Shown: piece by piece, positions 9,388 through 13,880 of the stretch
How the letters are laid out: the number at the start of each line of letters is the position of its first letter
Numbering within the stretch: position 1 is the stretch's first letter
From: Cudoniella acicularis
Lineage: Eukaryota; Ascomycota; Leotiomycetes; Helotiales; Helotiaceae
Assembly (NCBI GenBank): GCA_013054445.1
Contig: JAAMPI010001483.1
Span: 1 to 13,880, forward strand
Reading direction: 5' to 3'
DNA: 13,880 nucleotides
Program-made: the position numbers and the translations under genes
The notes under the pieces: generated by a model
The model's input: the letters and a program-made list of their open reading frames with translations, nothing else
The model's database searches: none
What the model was told of the DNA's origin: nothing

Positions 9388-10344
9388 TTAAGGCGGTGAA
9401 GCCGTTGCCAGGAAGCTAGAAACAGCACTCTCACAGAACCCAGGCGGGAGCGTTGGAAACGGCGGCTCGTAAAATTTCAAGCCTGCAATTTGAAAGTCTC
9501 CATTTTCATTCGGAAAGGTAACGAAGCTCAAAAGATTGCATGTTCTGCCGTTGGCAGGGTCAAACTCGACTCCAACACATTGAGTATATTTCACTTTCTA
9601 GTTGTTTGCAACGCATTGGTCGATGCAGTTGTCAAGACTTGTAGCGGTGCCAGAACTGAGAGTGCTGCTGCCACCCCAGGAATCAGAGCAGGAGCGAAAC
9701 CAGGGAGATCCGTCGACCCCGATGTACTGTGCCTCGGCCATAGCTGGGCACACAGTAGGGAAGGGTAAAGTGACGGTTTGAGTCGAGGTGAGTATTGTGA
9801 TTGTGTTTGTGACTTTCAATGTGGTCGTGCTCTTTCCTCCAATCGCAGTGAAGACAGTGGCCTCGGTAATGGTGTCCGTTGACACGTACTGTGTGGGTGC
9901 GTTGTCGCAATTGACATTAACGGGAATGTTTTGAACGGACACCGACAGACATGAGCAAGCACTGCTGATTCGGGAGACGGGATAGGTCGCAACATAGGAT
10001 GCGGGTGTGGGGATCGAGAACTGGGTGCTGCTGGCTTCCCGAGTAGGCACTTGAGATTTGTAGGAGGTTGTGACTGTCTTTGTGCTGATGGTCTTGCTGA
10101 AGGGTTTGAAGAGAGTCGCAATCTCCGAAGGCCCATATGTTTGTGTATAGGTTCCTCCCACAATGGTTATATCGTACAAAATAACGGAAGCAGATAGGCT
10201 TGAATGCCCAAGATATGTAGCGCAGAACGACGATGCGTCGGTTGATCTTTGGAGGAGTGCTCGTAGAACGTTGTCATGGTTACAATCTGTCGCTATGCAG
10301 AGCCGTATGAGCACAAGTAGGATGACAACAATAGGAGTCTTCAT
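9388..10344 (-). CDS. Secreted Ser/Thr-rich protein with apple/PAN-like C-terminus, interrupted by TAG
   Basis: The preferred start is the ATG at 10344-10342, because it begins a clean signal peptide (MKTPIVVILLVLIRLCIAT, then DC). An ATG 18 codons further upstream would put a charged stretch before it. The mature protein begins DCNHDNVLRALLQR...ASSFCATYL and then has a RISSACSCLSV motif; both recur in fungal secreted proteins. A Thr/Val-rich linker (TTTLKVTNTITILTSTQTVT) follows. The C-terminus (from about residue 210) has apple/PAN-like cysteines: FRSCSDSW, NCIDQCVANN. A TAG at 9598-9600 then ends the frame after 248 residues. The same frame continues without shift as KVKYTQCVGVEFDPANGRTC and on to TAA at 9388-9390, exactly the expected second half of the domain (full reading 317 residues). 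Likely location is extracellular or cell wall. Truncating mutation, an excluded 45-base intron and readthrough are all possible; truncation is favoured. Confidence 0.75.
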
Positions 10345-11863
10345 CTTGAATCTCGAGCAGAGTGCTTTTAATTTGTTTGTATGAGAAGCAAATGACAAGA
10401 TGAGGTGGGGAAAAACTCAGCTTTTCGTCAAGCCTGGCCAACGGCAAGTTCCAGGTTGGAAGAAGCTTTTGTGGCTGATTTAGACATTGTCCAGCCAGCC
10501 ACAATATTTGCTTGTGCTTGCCGTGGCTGTGGGGGACCAGAAAAGCAGTGCCAAGAATTTGCATTTCTCTGCTGCAACTTGAGTTTTGGGATATGGTTGA
10601 TCAGTGATCACTCGGAACGAACTACACCTGGAGCTTGGGATGAGAGCTTTAATGAATCTTATTGAAGGAAATATCAACAAATAGATGGGGAAGTAAAGGT
10701 GGAATTGGTGGGATGATACCCATTCGCCAAGACCTTGCCAAGGAATATAGCTACTCTTGGCCCTCGCTCCACCCTTTAAACAGGAATCCCAATATTCACT
10801 CAGTCGCTCACACCTCGTTACTGTTGGAATTTCTTCTTCTTTTTGTAGGAAAGGGTAAAGTGCCTGATATCCTCTCAAAATTATAAAGTCTGCTGTCTTG
10901 TCTAAGATGTCTCCTATTAGTCAGTCTATCAAATCTCAGGTGGGGGGAGCAAAAGCGCCCAAATGAATAGTGGTGAAAAGACTAAGTATACCGAAGTGGG
11001 TAGCCGTGGTGTATACGATGTTTGCTTAGAAGTAGCTAATTAGGGGAGGCAGTAGAACCTGGGGTAGATAGATGATTTTGATTCTAAGGTAGGAGGAGAG
11101 GGGGTTTGGATGTGATGAGTTTGGTTTATATACCGAATTACAAAGTACTAGAAACCAAATATAATAGACACAAAAGGATGCTGGACGAGCGAAACATAGA
11201 AATTTTATGCTATGTTTGCTGCAGGTACTGGAAGCTAGATAGTCACGTGCTCCTAGATGAGGAGAACACTTCAAATATAAAAGGCTTTAACACTAGGCTA
11301 AAGTTAAATACTTGATAATAATACCTCTTCTAAGAATTCTATAGCTCTATATTTAAATTCTATTAATCATAGTATGTTGTTATTTAATTATTTTGAAGTG
11401 TTGTTTCGCGATATGGTTTTAGAGCCATGTACACCTACCTGATGACAATATTTAGATGAAGTAGTAAAGAGTCAAGTAAAGTTTCTATTTAAATAAAAGC
11501 GCATTCTGTAGAGCAGATACGGTCTATGATAAGATAACATTGAAATAGGGGTTTTATTATACTTCGCTTACATATTCCAAGGCGACCTGATTCAGGGGTT
11601 GTTTAGCCGCCCCCTCAGCCTCTTTGCCAACAACCATATCAACTCAAATTAATTAACAAATTTTATATCCAGAGCGGGGGTAATCTAGGTGTTAGCCTAG
11701 GAGTGCACTGCCGAGGCTTATGACACTCATTATATCTAATGCCGGCTTCGTCCACTCCCCTTAGATACGAAGTTTAAAGAAATATAAAAGCCCCACATGC
11801 TCTCCCTTCACATCAACAACATCTAGGCAAACCCATCAAGGATCGAACCCCTAAACAAACACC
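10345..11863. other. Long divergent intergenic region, partly AT-rich
   Basis: It should contain the promoters of the minus-strand secreted protein (left) and the plus-strand DUF8021-like gene (right). Open frames up to 132 codons at 10480-10878 (-) and shorter ones at 11026-11315 show no domain and unconvincing composition, so none is called. About 11290-11580 is strongly AT-rich with many TA steps, similar to the decayed DNA near 9200. A CACGTG palindrome lies in GTCACGTGC near 11243. No RNA gene was found. Confidence 0.5.
11783..11789 (+). promoter_or_regulatory. TATA box of the DUF8021-like gene
   Basis: TATAAAA about 75 bases before the ATG at 11864, followed by a C-rich, pyrimidine-biased leader that includes CTCTCCCTTCACATC. 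Position and match are good for a fungal core promoter. Confidence 0.6.
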
Positions 11864-12737
11864 ATGATATCCCTAAACCACGGCACCATCCTCCCCCTCC
11901 TCCTCACCCTCCTAACCCACCTCACCCCCGTCACCTGCGACTGCGACCGCGCCATCCTCATCTCCGCAGCAGACGCCTACGTCTCGGCGCAAACTGCCGG
12001 TTCGCTCAGTACTCTCCAAACCCTCTTAACCTCCGATTACAAATACCAAGAAAACAACAAAAACGTCGACGTCAAATCCTCCGTTCTAAGCCAAGCATTG
12101 ACTATCAGCCACCGCAAAACAACAGCCGATACCGTCGCCTGCGCTTCTTACACGGAACTGATTGCCTTAACGCCAAAACCATACGTGATCGGCACGTCGC
12201 TGCGCCATACCGCGGATGGAACTGCTGTCACTTTAATCGACACGATCGCAGCGACGACGGGGTCTCTATCGTTCAACGCGGCTAAAACCCTCTCGTATAT
12301 CCAAAAGGAAGATTGGAGTCCTATCGCAGACTCTTCGAAATGGGATACAAGAGCACTGTTAATGCAAACCGCAGACGCGTATCTAGATATGTGGACCAAC
12401 GCCACGGCTTATAATGCCGTTCCGTGGGGAACCCCATGCGAGAGGGTTGAGGGATCGAGTTTGAATAGCCCTTGTACGGCGGGCGCGCCTAAGGGGGGAA
12501 GTAGCAAGAGGAATGATATGAGGAGGTATGTTGTGGATCAGAGTCTCGGGAGTGTGGTTTGTCAGTGTAATTTTGCGGCTGTGGGGGGTGTCGCCGATAG
12601 TCATGAGTTTAGGTTGGAGAAGGGGAAGTTGAGATTTGTGAGTTTTTCTCTCTTTTTTTTTTTTGGAGGTGGGAAGGAGGTGGTGATGAGGATATACTTA
12701 CTAATTGTGCGTGAAGGTACATACGATTACGCTTTAG
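11864..12737 (+). CDS. Secreted DUF8021-like protein, two exons
   Basis: A secreted fungal protein of unknown function. Residues 1-25 form a signal peptide (hydrophobic LPLLLTLLTHL), followed by CDCDRAILISAADAYVSA, the usual opening of this family, in which a Cys-Asp-Arg precedes a SnoaL/NTF2-like helix. The second half shows LLMQTADAYLDMW, then VPWGTPCERVEGS, then VVCQCNFAAVGGVADSHEFR, matching the expected order of a repeated helix, the P...CERVE segment and the final DSHEFR...GKLR strand. Continuous translation beyond GKLRF is implausible. A 79-base intron (12638-12716, GTGAGT, poly-T, CTAAT branch, GAAG) joins phase 0 to VHTITL and TAG at 12735-12737, giving the family-like end KLRFVHTITL. 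Exon 1 is 11864-12637; total 264 residues. Codon usage is C-rich in the first half and G-rich in the second. The family call comes from motif memory. Confidence 0.82.
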
Positions 12738-13237
12738 GTGGAAGAGCAAAGACATTGGGTGGATAGAGAGATCACTGTGCCTAATTGTCTATTTTCGTCT
12801 TGATATGTGAATTGTATCTCGTAGATCCATAATTGAGTGAGAAACAGGTAAGTTCCGCCTATTATTACTGCAACTGCCGCCAGCTCTAATACTTCCATAA
12901 TGTGACTGGTAGGTAGGTAGGTGAGGTAAAAGTCCTATTTCTAAAAACCCAATCCCACCGGCCCCCCTTGATGAAAGAGAAATATCGTATTGTACGTGAT
13001 AAAATCAAATGTACAAGAAAAAGGAAGGGAGAGAAATAGAGGTAAGCCTGCCAACGCCGTTGGTGTTCATATCGTATCGTATCGTACGTGTCGGATGCCA
13101 CCTCCGCACCCAGTTCCCCCATTACCATCTCAGTCGTTGAAAACCCGTCGTCCTCTATTCATCGACCCTTCATGAAAATACCCATCGTTCGTCGGCTTTA
13201 TCCAAGTCCAGCGGCTATTTTTCATATACTCCCAAAC
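12738..13237. other. Convergent intergenic region with short tandem motifs
   Basis: Contains the 3' UTRs of the DUF8021-like gene and the methyltransferase. Short tandem runs include TAGG repeats (about 12909-12921) and CGTAT units around 13070-13087 (ATCGTATCGTATCGTACGTG). A related ATCGTATTGTACGTG occurs near 12984. No gene is supported. Confidence 0.5.
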
Positions 13238-13880
13238 TCAATTCACCTCAACTCGTCTCCTCCCCTTCCCAAACCGCCTCCAAAATCCCCATCCTACACC
13301 CCTCCACCTCTTCACACCCGTAATCCTAAACCCCTCACTAACGTTCCCAAACAACTCCCCAAACTCCCTCTCACTCCTCTCCCTCGCATTCAGCAAACTT
13401 AACATCACCAAATCCATCGTCCTAATAATCTTCTCATCCCACATCGTCTCCTCCATCCCAAACCCCTCTCTTAAACAGTGGTCATTAATCACCACCTTAC
13501 TCCCTTTTTTTAAAGCTGGGATGAGATTTTGCAGGATCTTGGTGGCATATTTATCGGAATAGTTGTGGAAGATCCACCGGAAGAGATAAACATCTGCGCC
13601 CTTGACCGGCTGCGGGGTAAAGAAATCGTAAGCTTGAAAGGTAATTCTATCCGCTAAATCGCCTTCTAATTTCGGCGCCGAGGCAACTGTTTTCGGGAGA
13701 TCCTGCACGATGAATTTTATATTGGGAAAGCGTTTCGCGATATCGACGCAGACGAAGCCGTGGGAGCCGCCAATGTCGACGACGGTTCCGTGAGAGGCGT
13801 TGATAGAAGCCCAGTCGTAGTTGTCGAGGAGGTAAGAAATTTCGTAGCCTTCGCCGCCGGTGAGAGAGGCCATGGCCCCG
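13238..13880 (-). CDS. SAM-dependent O-methyltransferase, 3' part, probable C-terminal frameshift
   Basis: The gene runs off the right edge. The visible part has no stop back to 13880, so the ATG at 13873 is probably internal: AMASLTGGEGYEISYLLDNY is typical mid-protein sequence, and about half of a roughly 400-residue protein is missing. Counting from that Met, VVDIGGSHGF (31-40) is the SAM-binding glycine motif, QDLP (57-60) follows, and FRWIFHNYSD (98-107) holds the likely catalytic His103 of plant/fungal-type O-methyltransferases. KKGSKVVINDHCL and the DLVMLSLLNARERSEREFGE helix follow. Such enzymes methylate hydroxyls of phenolics and polyketides. After GVK (about 186-188) the frame gives an atypical Arg/Trp-rich tail ending at 13238. 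Shifting by one base near 13305-13310 gives VEGCRMGILEAVWEGEETS with a stop at 13248-13250, a normal family ending. A one-base deletion or sequence error is likely. 5' codons are C-rich and 3' codons very G-rich. Confidence 0.85.
   Translation of the reverse strand, partial: GAMASLTGGEGYEISYLLDNYDWASINASHGTVVDIGGSHGFVCVDIAKRFPNIKFIVQDLPKTVASAPKLEGDLADRITFQAYDFFTPQPVKGADVYLFRWIFHNYSDKYATKILQNLIPALKKGSKVVINDHCLREGFGMEETMWDEKIIRTMDLVMLSLLNARERSEREFGELFGNVSEGFRITGVKRWRGVGWGFWRRFGKGRRRVEVN

Noticed and set aside
10480..10878. 132-codon minus-strand open frame
   Set aside because: Sits in the upstream region of the secreted-protein gene, has no recognisable motif, and overlaps other equally long frames on both strands.
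12638..12766. Unspliced C-terminal extension of the DUF8021-like protein
   Set aside because: It translates a poly-T tract and begins exactly at a GTGAGT donor; the spliced version restores a family-like C-terminus.
1..13880. CRISPR arrays, tRNA or rRNA genes, terminal inverted repeats of an intact transposon
   Set aside because: No regularly spaced repeats, no tRNA-like cloverleaf with TTCGA-type loop, and no long matching terminal repeats were seen on reading either strand.

Overview
The window is nuclear DNA of a filamentous ascomycete (Pezizomycotina). The evidence is short introns (47-79 nt) with GT...AG ends and CTAAC/CTGAC-type branch sites, a fungal-type full-length ABCC transporter, a HET-domain remnant, a DUF8021-like secreted protein and a fungal O-methyltransferase. 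I cannot place it below subphylum from sequence alone.

Layout, left to right. 1-1456 holds three decayed gene pieces: a HET-domain fragment (+), the C-terminal half of a short-chain dehydrogenase (-) and the tail of a CoA-transferase (+). Each carries frameshifts and/or in-frame stops. 1457-2130 shows no gene and includes the promoter of the next gene. 2131-6745 (+) is an intact four-exon MRP-type (ABCC) transporter of 1489 residues, the largest gene here. 7291-7610 (-) is a small two-exon gene for an 84-residue protein I cannot assign; the intron was worked out by hand. 7880-9300 looks like decayed repetitive or coding DNA: a C2H2-finger plus coiled-coil remnant with two stops at likely former Gln codons, then AT-biased DNA with internal direct repeats. 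9388-10344 (-) is a secreted Ser/Thr-rich protein with an apple/PAN-like C-terminus split by one in-frame TAG. 10345-11863 is a long intergenic stretch, partly AT-rich. 11864-12737 (+) is a secreted DUF8021-like protein whose last six residues lie on a tiny second exon. The window ends inside the 3' part of a SAM-dependent O-methyltransferase (-), which has an apparent one-base deletion near its C-terminus.

Functional reading. The intact or near-intact genes are an exporter, secreted proteins and a small-molecule methyltransferase, and the relics include an SDR and a CoA-transferase. This is compatible with an accessory, perhaps subtelomeric or secondary-metabolism-adjacent, region under mutational decay. 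No polyketide synthase, peptide synthetase or terpene cyclase is present, so a biosynthetic cluster is only a possibility that depends on sequence beyond 13880. I found no convincing novel multi-gene system. The observations most worth a second look are the interrupted apple domain, the unassigned 84-residue protein, and the gene-oriented C-rich to G-rich switch shared by the two rightmost genes.
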